From assembly GCA_948829205.1 (NCBI GenBank), contig CAQLOA010000054.1, positions 1 to 8,673 on the forward strand: a stretch of DNA of 8,673 nucleotides. Direction: 5' to 3'. Under the pieces are notes generated by a model. That model made no database searches. It was not told the origin of the DNA and saw nothing but the letters and a program-made list of their open reading frames with translations. The position numbers were made by a program, and so were the translations under genes. Below, piece after piece: positions 1 to 6,252 of this stretch (the stretch's first letter is position 1; each line of letters begins with the position of its first letter). The DNA comes from an uncultured Eggerthellaceae bacterium (GTDB taxonomy: Bacteria; Actinomycetota; Coriobacteriia; Coriobacteriales; Eggerthellaceae).

Positions 1-2
1 AA

Positions 3-1244
3 GTGGCATGGCTTGCGCTTGTCGGCGGTCTGCTGATCTATTTCGTGAACAGCGACGCACAGTACAAGGTTCCGCCGATCATGATCGAGCTCAACGAGGC
101 GCTTGGGCTTTCGCTGGTCGATTCCGGATGGCTCATGTCCATCATGAGCCTGCTCGGACTTATCTTGGCGCTTCCTGCAGGGGCCATTATCGACAAGATA
201 GGCGTGAAATGGGCAACCGTGGCTGCCGCTGCATTTCAGCTTGTCGGCTCGCTGGTGGGAACGTTTGCGACGGGCTTTGGGCTCATGCTTTTCAGCCGCG
301 CGCTGGAAGGCGTGGCCCTGGGCCTGTGCAACGTGTCGGCGTTCGCTGTAATCGCGGCGTTCTTCCCGCCCGAGAAGAGAGGCCTGCCTAATTCGCTCAA
401 CACTGCCAGCTACACGGTTTCCGTTTTTCTGATGATGAACGTGGCCGTTCCCCTGAACGCCGATTTCGGGTGGCAGGGCGTCTGGTGGTTCGTCAACGCC
501 CTCAGCGTGTTGGCCCTTCTGGCGGCTTTGTTCCTGATTCCGGGAAAGTCTCACGAGGTGGACTTCGAAGGCAACAAGGTGGTTGGAGAGGCCAAGGAGA
601 AGATCAGCATGAAGAGGCTCCTGACCACGCCTGCCATCTGGATCATCCCCTGCGTGTTCATTGCGTTCAACATAGGCTACTACGGCATATCCACCTATGC
701 CCCCACGTACCTCGTGGAAAACGTCGGCGCCGATCAGGCTACCGCCAATCTGACCGCGAGCTGGATGTCGCTGGTGGGCCTGCCTGCTGCGCTCATTGCA
801 GGCGTTGCGCTGGATAAGATCAAGGTCCAGAACCGCAAATGGATTGCAGCGGCGGCAATGATCCTCTTGGCCGTCGGCTACTTCCTGGCGTTCAGCATGC
901 CGTCCGTGGAGTCCGAGGCCGCGCTTTTGATCTTCATCGGATTCGTCTGCACGTTCGTTCCGGTGTCTCTGTACACGATTGGTCCCGACACCATACCTTC
1001 TGCGGCCTATGCTGCGATCATACTCGCAATCGTCACCTTCGGTCAGAACATCGGCATGACGCTTGGGCCTCTGGTCGTCGGATACATAGTGGACGCTGCG
1101 GGAGCGTTCCAGGCATGTGCGGCACCTCTGGGGATACTGGCCGTCATCGGCGGCATCATCATGCTGTTCGTGAAAGTGAAACCCGTCAAGGGTTCGGGAG
1201 AGCAGGGCGGCGAAACGAAGCCTGCTTCGGAAAGCGCCGAATAG
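3..1244 (+). CDS. MFS transporter, 5'-partial
   Basis: Major facilitator superfamily permease of the inner membrane; the substrate cannot be told from sequence. The readable part (413 residues) shows about 12 hydrophobic segments. The MFS motif A lies between TM2 and TM3 (G60-AII-D64-KI-G67-VKW), followed by an RxxxGxxxG pattern in TM4 (R99, G103, G107) and PPEKRG (122-127) just after it. A hydrophilic central loop (about 182-205) separates the two six-helix halves, and a second motif-A-like GVALDKIKVQNRK occurs in the C-terminal half. The tail after the last helix is short, polar and Glu/Gly-rich. The first helix begins at residue 2, so the normal 10-20 residue cytoplasmic N-terminus is missing. 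The frame is open to the window edge, so the GTG at position 3 is unlikely to be the true start. The gene converges on the two-component operon. Family assignment is firm; the resemblance to cyanate/nitrate-type porters is only an impression. Confidence 0.9.
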   Translation: MAWLALVGGLLIYFVNSDAQYKVPPIMIELNEALGLSLVDSGWLMSIMSLLGLILALPAGAIIDKIGVKWATVAAAAFQLVGSLVGTFATGFGLMLFSRALEGVALGLCNVSAFAVIAAFFPPEKRGLPNSLNTASYTVSVFLMMNVAVPLNADFGWQGVWWFVNALSVLALLAALFLIPGKSHEVDFEGNKVVGEAKEKISMKRLLTTPAIWIIPCVFIAFNIGYYGISTYAPTYLVENVGADQATANLTASWMSLVGLPAALIAGVALDKIKVQNRKWIAAAAMILLAVGYFLAFSMPSVESEAALLIFIGFVCTFVPVSLYTIGPDTIPSAAYAAIILAIVTFGQNIGMTLGPLVVGYIVDAAGAFQACAAPLGILAVIGGIIMLFVKVKPVKGSGEQGGETKPASESAE

Positions 1245-1257
1245 CGCGCTTCGGGCT

Positions 1258-1284
1258 GGGGGGCGCAGGAAAGCTGCGCCCCCC
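1258..1284. terminator. GC-rich hairpin between convergent genes
   Basis: A perfect 11-bp stem (GGGGGGCGCAG pairing with CTGCGCCCCCC) closes a 5-nt GAAAG loop 13 nt after the MFS stop codon. There is no T-tract on either strand, so it is not a textbook intrinsic terminator. Its position between converging genes suggests it ends or protects the 3' end of the MFS transcript and may also block read-through from the other side. Confidence 0.6.
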
Positions 1285-1326
1285 CACAGGCCACAGCGTA
1301 AAGGCATGTCGAAAGCGAACTTCTTC

Positions 1327-1350
1327 CGTCGCCCCCTGACGCGGGCGACG
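1327..1350 (-). terminator. Hairpin directly after the histidine kinase stop
   Basis: An 8-bp perfect stem (CGTCGCCC/GGGCGACG) with an 8-nt loop abuts the kinase stop codon on the minus strand. The flank on the minus strand is GAAGAAG rather than a T-run, so termination efficiency is uncertain. It may act together with the stronger hairpin at 1258-1284 as the end of the regulator-kinase transcript. Confidence 0.4.
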
Positions 1351-2769
1351 CTAGTCGGCCAGCGGGAGCGTGACAGTGAAGGTGGTTCCGTCGGCGTCGG
1401 AGCTTTCCACCTCGATGACGCCGTCGTGTTCATGCGCGATTTCCTGCCCGATTGCCAGCCCCAGGCCGTATCCGCCCTTCGAGCTGGTGCGCGCCTTGTC
1501 GGCGCGGTAGAACCGGTCGAAAACGTGCGGCAGGTCTTCCTCCGGGATGGCGGGCCCGTCGTTGTGAACCTTCAGCTCGGCCTTTTCACGTACGCCGTTC
1601 GGAAGCGTCTTGCGAAGGGTGACGTCAACGGACATGCCTTCCCCTGCGTACTTGCAGGCGTTGTCTATCAGCGTCGCCACCATGCGCCCAAGACGTTCGG
1701 CGTCGCCCTCGACGTAGACGTCCTCGGCTATGTCGTCGTCGATCTCCACGCCAAGCTCGAAGGCCACGGATTCGAATTGAAGCACCTCTCCCTCGACCAG
1801 GTCGGTGAAGTCGACGCGTTCCCGCACGACGTTCTGCTTCTGGCCGTCGGGCCGCAGAAGGGCAAGCATGTCGTTGACTAGCAGCTGCATGCGCTCGGCT
1901 TCCATGTGCGTGCTTTCCACCCACTGCATCTGGTCTTCGACGCGGGCCTCGGGTTGCGACTTCAGGATGGCGGTGTTCGCCAGGATGACGGTCAGCGGCG
2001 TCTTCAGCTCGTGCGAGGCGTCGGCCGTGAACTGCTGTTGCTGCTTGATCGACATGCGAATCGGCATCATGGCCCACCGCGAGAAGAATATGTTCACCAG
2101 GAACATGAAGGCTATGGCCCCAAGCCCTGCGAAAAGCAGCGTCCATGCCAGGTTCCGCCACACGTTCATGCTGCTTCCGTCGGCGTAGGCGATTATGTCG
2201 TCGCCGGGGTCGGTCGTGGACGCACGCTTGGCGTAATAGAGGTTGTAGTCGGGAAGGAAGCCGTTCGCGTCCTTGCTTTCAAGCACCTGCTCGTTCGCCC
2301 CGAGGATGACCGATTCGGGGATCTTGGCATTCGTGTAGTTGCCGACCGTGGTGTAGATGCCGTTCTCGCTGACGCTGTAGACGGACATCAGCACGACGGA
2401 GCTCTCGGCATTCTTCGACGAGCCGATGGTCGGCGCCGAGACGTCTGACGAACCCGGGTTCGACGAATATGTCCCCGACGTGCTCCCCGAGGTGGCCACG
2501 GGCGCGTTTCCTCCGGTGGATAGCCGCTGCGTGGCCGAAAGCTGCGGAATCTGCGGCGCGGTCACCTCGGTGATCACGCCCTCCAGCTCGTTTTCGATCG
2601 TGTTGATGCGCGAAGTGTAGTCGGCGTACAGGATGATGGCGAAGATGGTGGCCAGGAGCAGCGTGGTGGTGGCCATGTTGATGGTTATGAACTTGATGCG
2701 CAAGTTGCGCAGCAGCTTCGAGCTGGGCCCGATTATCGCGTCATGGGTGGGTGCGGGTACCTTGGGCAT
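1351..2769 (-). CDS. Sensor histidine kinase, CiaH-like, no HAMP
   Basis: Membrane sensor kinase of a two-component system (472 aa). In order: a cytoplasmic N-terminus; TM1 about 27-50; an extracytoplasmic region about 52-205 with a Ser/Thr/Gly-rich low-complexity stretch (about 84-122); TM2 about 206-229; then almost directly the HisKA H-box with phospho-acceptor His253 (ASHELKTPL). The HATPase_c domain follows: N-box N370 (DNACKY), an NDGPAIP segment near 403-409, F-box FDRFYR (417-422) and glycine-rich GGYGLGLAI (432-440). Only about 15-20 residues separate TM2 from the H-box, so there is no HAMP domain; this resembles CiaH-type kinases. The QQQQFTADASHE lead-in is typical of that group. 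The start lies 30 nt after the regulator stop, on the same strand, so the two are very likely co-transcribed. The ribosome binding site before this ATG is weak. The signal sensed is unknown. Confidence 0.93.
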   Translation of the reverse strand: MPKVPAPTHDAIIGPSSKLLRNLRIKFITINMATTTLLLATIFAIILYADYTSRINTIENELEGVITEVTAPQIPQLSATQRLSTGGNAPVATSGSTSGTYSSNPGSSDVSAPTIGSSKNAESSVVLMSVYSVSENGIYTTVGNYTNAKIPESVILGANEQVLESKDANGFLPDYNLYYAKRASTTDPGDDIIAYADGSSMNVWRNLAWTLLFAGLGAIAFMFLVNIFFSRWAMMPIRMSIKQQQQFTADASHELKTPLTVILANTAILKSQPEARVEDQMQWVESTHMEAERMQLLVNDMLALLRPDGQKQNVVRERVDFTDLVEGEVLQFESVAFELGVEIDDDIAEDVYVEGDAERLGRMVATLIDNACKYAGEGMSVDVTLRKTLPNGVREKAELKVHNDGPAIPEEDLPHVFDRFYRADKARTSSKGGYGLGLAIGQEIAHEHDGVIEVESSDADGTTFTVTLPLAD

Positions 2770-2799
2770 GGGAGGCCTGCCTTGCTTGGAGGGTCTGCC

Positions 2800-3492
2800 T
2801 TATTTGGACGGCTTGGGCGCTCCGCCCTCGGCGAAGCGGTACCCGGCCTTCCTGATGGTTTCGATGGAGCACTTCGACCCCAGATGCTTCAGCTTCTTTC
2901 GAAGGAACGATATGTAGGCCTCGACGTTGTTGTCGCCGGCGCTTGAGGTGATGCCCCATGCCTTGTCGATCAGGGTGTCCTTCGAGAACACTGCGCCAGG
3001 ATTCCCCATGAGTATGCGAAGTATGCTGAACTCCTTCGAGCTGAGCTGGATGGACTTCTTGCCACAGGTCAGCTGCATGCTTTCCAGGTTGAGCGAAAGG
3101 TCGCCGGCGTCAAGCTGCTCGAACTGCACCTCGCCTTGGCGCCTCGTAAGCGCGCGGAGGTGCGCCATCAGTTCGGCGGGAGAGAACGGCTTGGTCATGT
3201 AGTCGTCGGCGCCCGAGTCGTAGCCGGTGATCTTGTCGTTGGTGGCGTCGCGTGCGGTCAGCAGAAGTATGGGCGCGCTTATGCCCGCCCGGCGCAGCTC
3301 GCGCGTGATTTCGAAGCCGTCCATCTTGGGCAGCATGACGTCGAGTATGATGACGTCGTAGCTGCCGGCCTTGCCGTATTCGAGGCCTGAAAGCCCGTCG
3401 TGCACCTTGTCGACGTCGTAGCCGTTGTCGACGAGGATCTTTTCCAGCGCCGCCGCCAGGCTTTCGTCGTCTTCGACTATGAGTATCTGCAT
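2800..3492 (-). CDS. OmpR/PhoB-family response regulator
   Basis: DNA-binding response regulator (230 aa) that should be phosphorylated by the kinase encoded just downstream. The receiver domain (1-118) has the acidic pocket E7-D8-D9, phospho-acceptor Asp51 (ILDVMLPKMDG), switch Thr79 and Lys101 in TKPFSPAEL. The C-terminal winged-helix domain (about 128-225) carries the recognition-helix region NNVEAYISFLRKKL and the terminal hairpin IRKAGYRF, both typical of the family. A Shine-Dalgarno GGAAGG (minus strand, 3504-3499) lies 6 nt before the ATG and supports this start. It is the first gene of the operon and faces the divergent intergenic region, where its own operators would be expected. The target genes are not known; the adjacent trkH operon and the operon itself are candidates by position only. 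Confidence 0.95.
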   Translation of the reverse strand: MQILIVEDDESLAAALEKILVDNGYDVDKVHDGLSGLEYGKAGSYDVIILDVMLPKMDGFEITRELRRAGISAPILLLTARDATNDKITGYDSGADDYMTKPFSPAELMAHLRALTRRQGEVQFEQLDAGDLSLNLESMQLTCGKKSIQLSSKEFSILRILMGNPGAVFSKDTLIDKAWGITSSAGDNNVEAYISFLRKKLKHLGSKCSIETIRKAGYRFAEGGAPKPSK

Positions 3493-3565
3493 TCGTCGCC
3501 TTCCGTTTGAGGCCTCAGGGGTGAAGCGCGCCCACGCGGTGTGTCGCGCCTTTTCCGCTTTGATG

Positions 3566-3571
3566 ATTGTA
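3566..3571 (-). promoter_or_regulatory. Candidate -10 box for the regulator-kinase operon
   Basis: On the minus strand the hexamer reads TACAAT, one base from TATAAT. Transcription would start near 3560-3559 and give a leader of about 65 nt before the regulator ATG. No convincing -35 element is seen at the usual spacing, which could fit an activator-dependent promoter. It sits within a TGTACA palindrome (3569-3574). Confidence 0.4.
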
Positions 3572-3629
3572 CAGTGTGCGGGCCCTCGCAGCGACAGCTT
3601 GCCTGGGCGTGACAGAGCAAGCGCACAAA

Positions 3630-3687
3630 CCTTAAATCATCCTGAAAAACAATGCCGGACATTGCGTTGTTTCAGGTGGATTTAAGG
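3630..3687. repeat. 58-bp imperfect inverted repeat
   Basis: The arms are CCTTAAATC (3630-3638) with GATTTAAGG (3679-3687), then after a 2x2 mismatch CCTGAAA (3641-3647) with TTTCAGG (3670-3676), then CAATG (3650-3654) with CATTG (3660-3664) around a CCGGA loop. That makes 21 paired bases interrupted by one symmetric and one asymmetric internal loop. It could be a dimeric protein-binding site in DNA or a stem in a transcript. There is no T-run after it on the plus strand, so it is not a simple terminator. Confidence 0.6.
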
Positions 3688-3696
3688 ATAGCATCG

Positions 3697-3702
3697 TATT
3701 AT
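3697..3702 (+). promoter_or_regulatory. Weak candidate -10 box, plus strand
   Basis: TATTAT differs from TATAAT at one position and lies just beyond the 58-bp inverted repeat. Initiation near 3709 would produce a transcript of about 150 nt ending at the terminator at 3824-3857, or a long leader of the trkH operon. No clear -35 box is present; this is a tentative call. Confidence 0.25.
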
Positions 3703-3727
3703 TCCAGACAGTGTTTCCCAGCACTGC

Positions 3728-3776
3728 TTGCGACGCGCAAGGCAACAACCTAACAACCTTGTCATGCGCGTCGCAA
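3728..3776. repeat. 12-bp inverted repeat, possible RNA stem-loop
   Basis: TTGCGACGCGCA (3728-3739) pairs perfectly with TGCGCGTCGCAA (3765-3776) across a 25-nt A/C-rich interval. AGG (3740-3742) can also pair with CCT (3757-3759), extending the stem past a bulge. A 12-bp perfect GC-rich stem here is unlikely by chance. It precedes the intrinsic terminator by about 50 nt, so it may be part of a structured leader or small RNA, or a regulator binding site. Confidence 0.55.
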
Positions 3777-3821
3777 CAAACTGACAACCAAAGCACTCCT
3801 TAAAGCGTGACCTTAACAACC
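3745..3821 (+). repeat. Four ACAACC direct repeats
   Basis: The hexamer ACAACC occurs at 3745-3750, 3753-3758, 3784-3789 and 3816-3821, with start-to-start spacings of 8, 31 and 32 bp. CCTTAA words also recur at 3630, 3798 and 3811, and inverted near 3682-3687. OmpR-family regulators bind direct repeats, so these could be operators for the neighbouring regulator. In RNA they would be unstructured, G-poor segments. Confidence 0.35.
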
Positions 3822-3823
3822 GC

Positions 3824-3857
3824 AAAAAGCCCTGCCGTCCGGCAGGGTTTTTTGTTT
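3824..3857 (+). terminator. Strong intrinsic terminator upstream of the trkH operon
   Basis: A 7-bp GC stem (CCCTGCC 3830-3836 with GGCAGGG 3841-3847, loop GTCC) is followed by TTTTTTG then TTT. AAAAAG before the stem can pair with the T-run (five A-U and one G-U), lengthening the helix to 13 bp. On the minus strand it is followed by CTTTTTG, so some bidirectional activity is possible. No plus-strand gene ends before it: both flanking genes read away from this region. It must therefore end a noncoding transcript, act as an attenuator for the operon that starts 20 nt later, or insulate the operon from stray transcription. Confidence 0.85.
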
Positions 3858-3864
3858 GTCGGTG

Positions 3865-3870
3865 TAGAAT
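3865..3870 (+). promoter_or_regulatory. Candidate -10 box giving a leaderless mRNA
   Basis: TAGAAT, one base from consensus and preceded directly by TG, ends 6 nt before the ATG at 3877. A start site about 7 nt downstream would fall on the A of that ATG. Leaderless transcripts with this geometry are common in actinobacteria. No clear -35 hexamer is visible, because the usual position is occupied by the terminator stem. Confidence 0.5.
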
Positions 3871-3876
3871 GTCGCC

Positions 3877-4023
3877 ATGCAGAAAACTGGCAAGGAAATA
3901 GCGTCTTCCGTGAAGACGAGCTTCGGCTCGATGATGCTGCTCGTGCTGTCGGTGACATGCTTCGTCGTCTTCCTGTGGGTGGCCATGACCATCGTTCGCT
4001 TCTTCGTGGGGCTCACGCTCTAG
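3877..4023 (+). CDS. 48-aa single-span membrane protein upstream of TrkH
   Basis: Small ORF from ATG to TAG, 48 codons. A polar N-terminus (MQKTGKEIASSVKTSFGS) precedes one hydrophobic helix of about 24 residues (19-42) and a short RFFVGLTL end; basic residues at the N-terminus suggest N-in topology. G or C occupies the third position in 41 of 48 codons, matching the flanking genes and arguing for real coding. No Shine-Dalgarno is evident, but a TAGAAT box 6 nt upstream would place the transcript start at the ATG. The trkH ATG follows 21 nt after the stop, on the same strand. I do not recognise the family. By position it could be an accessory subunit of the potassium channel, as the tiny KdpF is for KdpFABC, but that is inference. 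It could also be a leader peptide for trkH translation, since trkH lacks its own good ribosome binding site. Confidence 0.65.
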   Translation: MQKTGKEIASSVKTSFGSMMLLVLSVTCFVVFLWVAMTIVRFFVGLTL

Positions 4024-4044
4024 CGCGGGTCCGTCGTTCCCAAG

Positions 4045-5598
4045 ATGTGGCAGCGTTTCAGCTTATACGACGTTAGGGTCATCGGTCACTACCTTGGCAT
4101 GCTGGTGCTGTTCTCGGCGCTGCTGATGGTGGTGCCGTTCGTCACGGCGCTGGTCTTCCAGGAATGGGACCCGGCCTATCGGTACCTGTACTCCATAGGC
4201 ATTGCACTGGTGGTGGGCTCGCTGCTGCGCTTCTGCCGCATCCAGCCCGGCAAGCTGAACCGCCAACAGGCGCTTGCGGTGGTCGGGCTCGCCTGGATAG
4301 TGCTGGGCTTCTTCTGCTCGATACCCCTGTACAACTCCGGACATTACCTGACGTACCTGGACGCGCTGTTCGACAGCGTGTCGGGCATCACGACCACGGG
4401 CGCATCGCTGCTGGTCGACCTCGACCATCTGTCGTATGCGGACAACATGTTCCGCTTCATGATGCATCTTCTGGGAGGCCTGGGTCTGATCGTCGTCGCC
4501 TTGTCGCTCGGAGTGTTCGGCAAGCGCGCGGGCGCAACGCTGTACACCTCGGAGGGCCGAAGCGAGCACGTCGTCCCCAACGTCATCCACACCACCACGT
4601 TCATCGCGAAGGTCACGGCATGGTTCGTCCTCGTCGGGACCGTGGTCGTCTCGGTGATGATGCTGGCTTCCGGCATCGAGCCCGTGCGTGCGGTTCTGCA
4701 GTCGCTGTGGGTCGCCATATCCGGGTTCGTCACGGGCGGGTTCGCGCCCATGCAGCAGTCGGTCTTCTACTACCACTCGTTCCCCATAGAGGTGGTGCTC
4801 ATGGTTCTTATGCTGCTGGGAACCATAAGCTTCGTCATCTACTCCGAGGTGCTTCGCGGGCGCGTGCGCGAGTTCTTCCGCGACATCGAGACGCGCACGA
4901 CCGTCATCTGGATGGTCGCCATGGTCGTGGTGTTCACGGCCTCGCTTGCGGCGTCCACCCTGTTTTCGGACGTGCCGACGCTGCTCAGGCGCGGGGTGTT
5001 CGTGCTGGTCTCGGCCTTCACCACCACGGGCTTTTCGGTGCTTACCACCAATCAGCTGCTGACGGTGGTCACGTCGGGGGCGTTCCTGACGCTGGCGCTC
5101 GTCATGGCCGTCGGCGGATGGGCCGGGTCCACCGCGGGCGGCATCAAGATATACAGGGTGGGCATCATCGCGAAGTCGTTCGTTTCCACCATAAAAGAGG
5201 CCGTCTCGCCCGATTCCGCTACCGTTGTGGTGGCGTACAACCATGTGGGAAGGCGCATCCTTTCGCCAAGCGTGGTGAAGGAGGCGATGACCATCTTCAT
5301 CATGTTCGTCATCACCTACGTCATAGGCGCGCTGGTGGGCATCGCGCACGGCCACGAAGCCACGCAGGCCATCTACGAATCGGTGTGCATGACGTCCAAC
5401 GGGGGCATGATCGTGGGGATAGCCTCGCCAGGAATGCCGATGACGCTCGAGCTTTTCTACATCCTGCAGATGTGGGCCGGCCGTCTTGAGTTCATAACGC
5501 TGCTCGCCCTGATAGTGCAGGTTGTGGTCAGCGTGATACCGCGCAGGCGCTTCAAGGCGCAGAGCGTGACCGAGAACAACGAGGAAATACAGCTGTGA
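4045..5598 (+). CDS. trkH: TrkH/KtrB-family potassium uptake channel subunit
   Basis: Pore-forming K+ uptake protein of the SKT (Trk/Ktr/HKT) superfamily, 517 aa, in the inner membrane. Four M1-P-M2 repeats are visible through their filter segments: SGITTTGA (113-120), SGFVTGGFA (226-234), SAFTTTGFS (323-331) and MTSNGGMIVG (449-458). Other conserved pieces are HLLGGLG (141-147), GGWAGSTAGGIKIYR (357-371), the segment that follows the third filter, and WAGRLE (477-482). Length is closer to TrkH (about 480 aa) than to KtrB (about 450). Such channels work with a cytoplasmic RCK subunit (TrkA or KtrA); none is encoded in this window. The sequence before the ATG has no clear Shine-Dalgarno, so initiation may depend on translation of the 48-aa ORF ending 21 nt upstream. 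The 3' end overlaps the next gene by 4 nt (GTGA). TrkH rather than KtrB is likely but not certain. Confidence 0.95.
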   Translation: MWQRFSLYDVRVIGHYLGMLVLFSALLMVVPFVTALVFQEWDPAYRYLYSIGIALVVGSLLRFCRIQPGKLNRQQALAVVGLAWIVLGFFCSIPLYNSGHYLTYLDALFDSVSGITTTGASLLVDLDHLSYADNMFRFMMHLLGGLGLIVVALSLGVFGKRAGATLYTSEGRSEHVVPNVIHTTTFIAKVTAWFVLVGTVVVSVMMLASGIEPVRAVLQSLWVAISGFVTGGFAPMQQSVFYYHSFPIEVVLMVLMLLGTISFVIYSEVLRGRVREFFRDIETRTTVIWMVAMVVVFTASLAASTLFSDVPTLLRRGVFVLVSAFTTTGFSVLTTNQLLTVVTSGAFLTLALVMAVGGWAGSTAGGIKIYRVGIIAKSFVSTIKEAVSPDSATVVVAYNHVGRRILSPSVVKEAMTIFIMFVITYVIGALVGIAHGHEATQAIYESVCMTSNGGMIVGIASPGMPMTLELFYILQMWAGRLEFITLLALIVQVVVSVIPRRRFKAQSVTENNEEIQL

Positions 5599-6252
5599 TC
5601 ACGCTGAAGCATCTGGGAAAGTACCTGAAGGCGAACCGCATGCTCAAGTGGTGGATCGCCCTGTTCTGCGCTTCGGCACTGGGTCTTTGCGCGATAGGCG
5701 TCGCGCAGGCGGTGTCGGGCGCCGGCGACGACGGCGTGCAGGTGGATGCTGCGGGGCTCGACCAGCAGCCAGGTGAACGTCTCGCAGCTCCCGGACAGCT
5801 CGTTCATCTACGACATCACCATCAAGGAGCTGTCCACCGCCGATTCGTACATGGACGGGCAGACCGTGCAGGTCACGGGCGAAGTGGTAGGAGACAGGAT
5901 CCTTTCCGAGCCTGGGTCCTCCGACTGCTGGATAATGCTGCAGTCCGACGACGCCGGCGACGACTCCGAGGTGGCCGTCTTCATGCCAGTCACCGCGTCC
6001 GAGTCCATCGACACCTACGGCGCATACGGAAAGCGCGGCACAACGCTGCAGGTACGCGGAACCTTCAACCTTGCATGCAAGGAGCACCAGGGCGCGAGCG
6101 ACCTTCATTCCGACAGCGTAGCGGTGGTGTCGCGTGGAAGCGTGGAAGAGCTCGACTTCAACTTCATGCGCCTGGTTCCGGGCCTTGTGCTTCTGATGGT
6201 GGGAAGCCTGCTCCTCATCGCGTTCGACGTGATACGCGAAAGGCAGCGTTGA
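5595..6252 (+). CDS. Two-span membrane protein with OB-fold-like domain, frameshifted
   Basis: The gene is split over two frames here. It starts at GTG 5595, overlapping the trkH stop, with GAGGA 9 nt before it. The first frame gives a basic N-terminus and one TM helix (about 18-41), then VSGAGDDGVQVDAAG. From about 5757 the sensible protein continues one frame over: STSSQVNVSQLPDSS, then a beta-rich domain beginning near DGQTVQVTGEVVGDR and ending near VAVVSRGS, and a C-terminal TM (LVPGLVLLMVGSLLLIAFDV) before the stop at 6250-6252. Removing one G from GGGG at 5753-5756 joins the halves into 218 aa. The last stop in the second frame is near 5694, so the slip must lie between there and about 5760. 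The central domain resembles an OB fold as in CcmE or tRNA_anti-like proteins; this is by eye. A sequencing indel, a true mutation or programmed slippage are all possible. Function unknown; the tight coupling suggests an envelope role alongside TrkH. Confidence 0.75.

Noticed and set aside
1306..1881. Plus-strand ORF opposite the histidine kinase 3' half
   Set aside because: It overlaps the conserved ATPase domain of the kinase in antisense and shows no domain of its own; its start lies inside the terminator region.
3652..3753. 33-codon plus-strand ORF (possible leader peptide)
   Set aside because: It has no ribosome binding site, begins inside the palindrome, and its codons lack the GC-rich third positions of real genes here.
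3600..3870. c-di-AMP (ydaO/yuaA) riboswitch upstream of trkH
   Set aside because: The conserved G-rich blocks of that class were not found; only unrelated stems and an intrinsic terminator are visible.
4063..5355. Long minus-strand ORF (430 codons) opposite trkH
   Set aside because: It is His/Arg/Asp/Gln-rich with no hydrophobic core, the usual antisense shadow of a GC-rich gene; the trkH frame has clear filter motifs.
4164..5489. Long plus-strand ORF (441 codons) within trkH
   Set aside because: A shifted-frame shadow rich in Arg, His and Gly with no recognisable domain.
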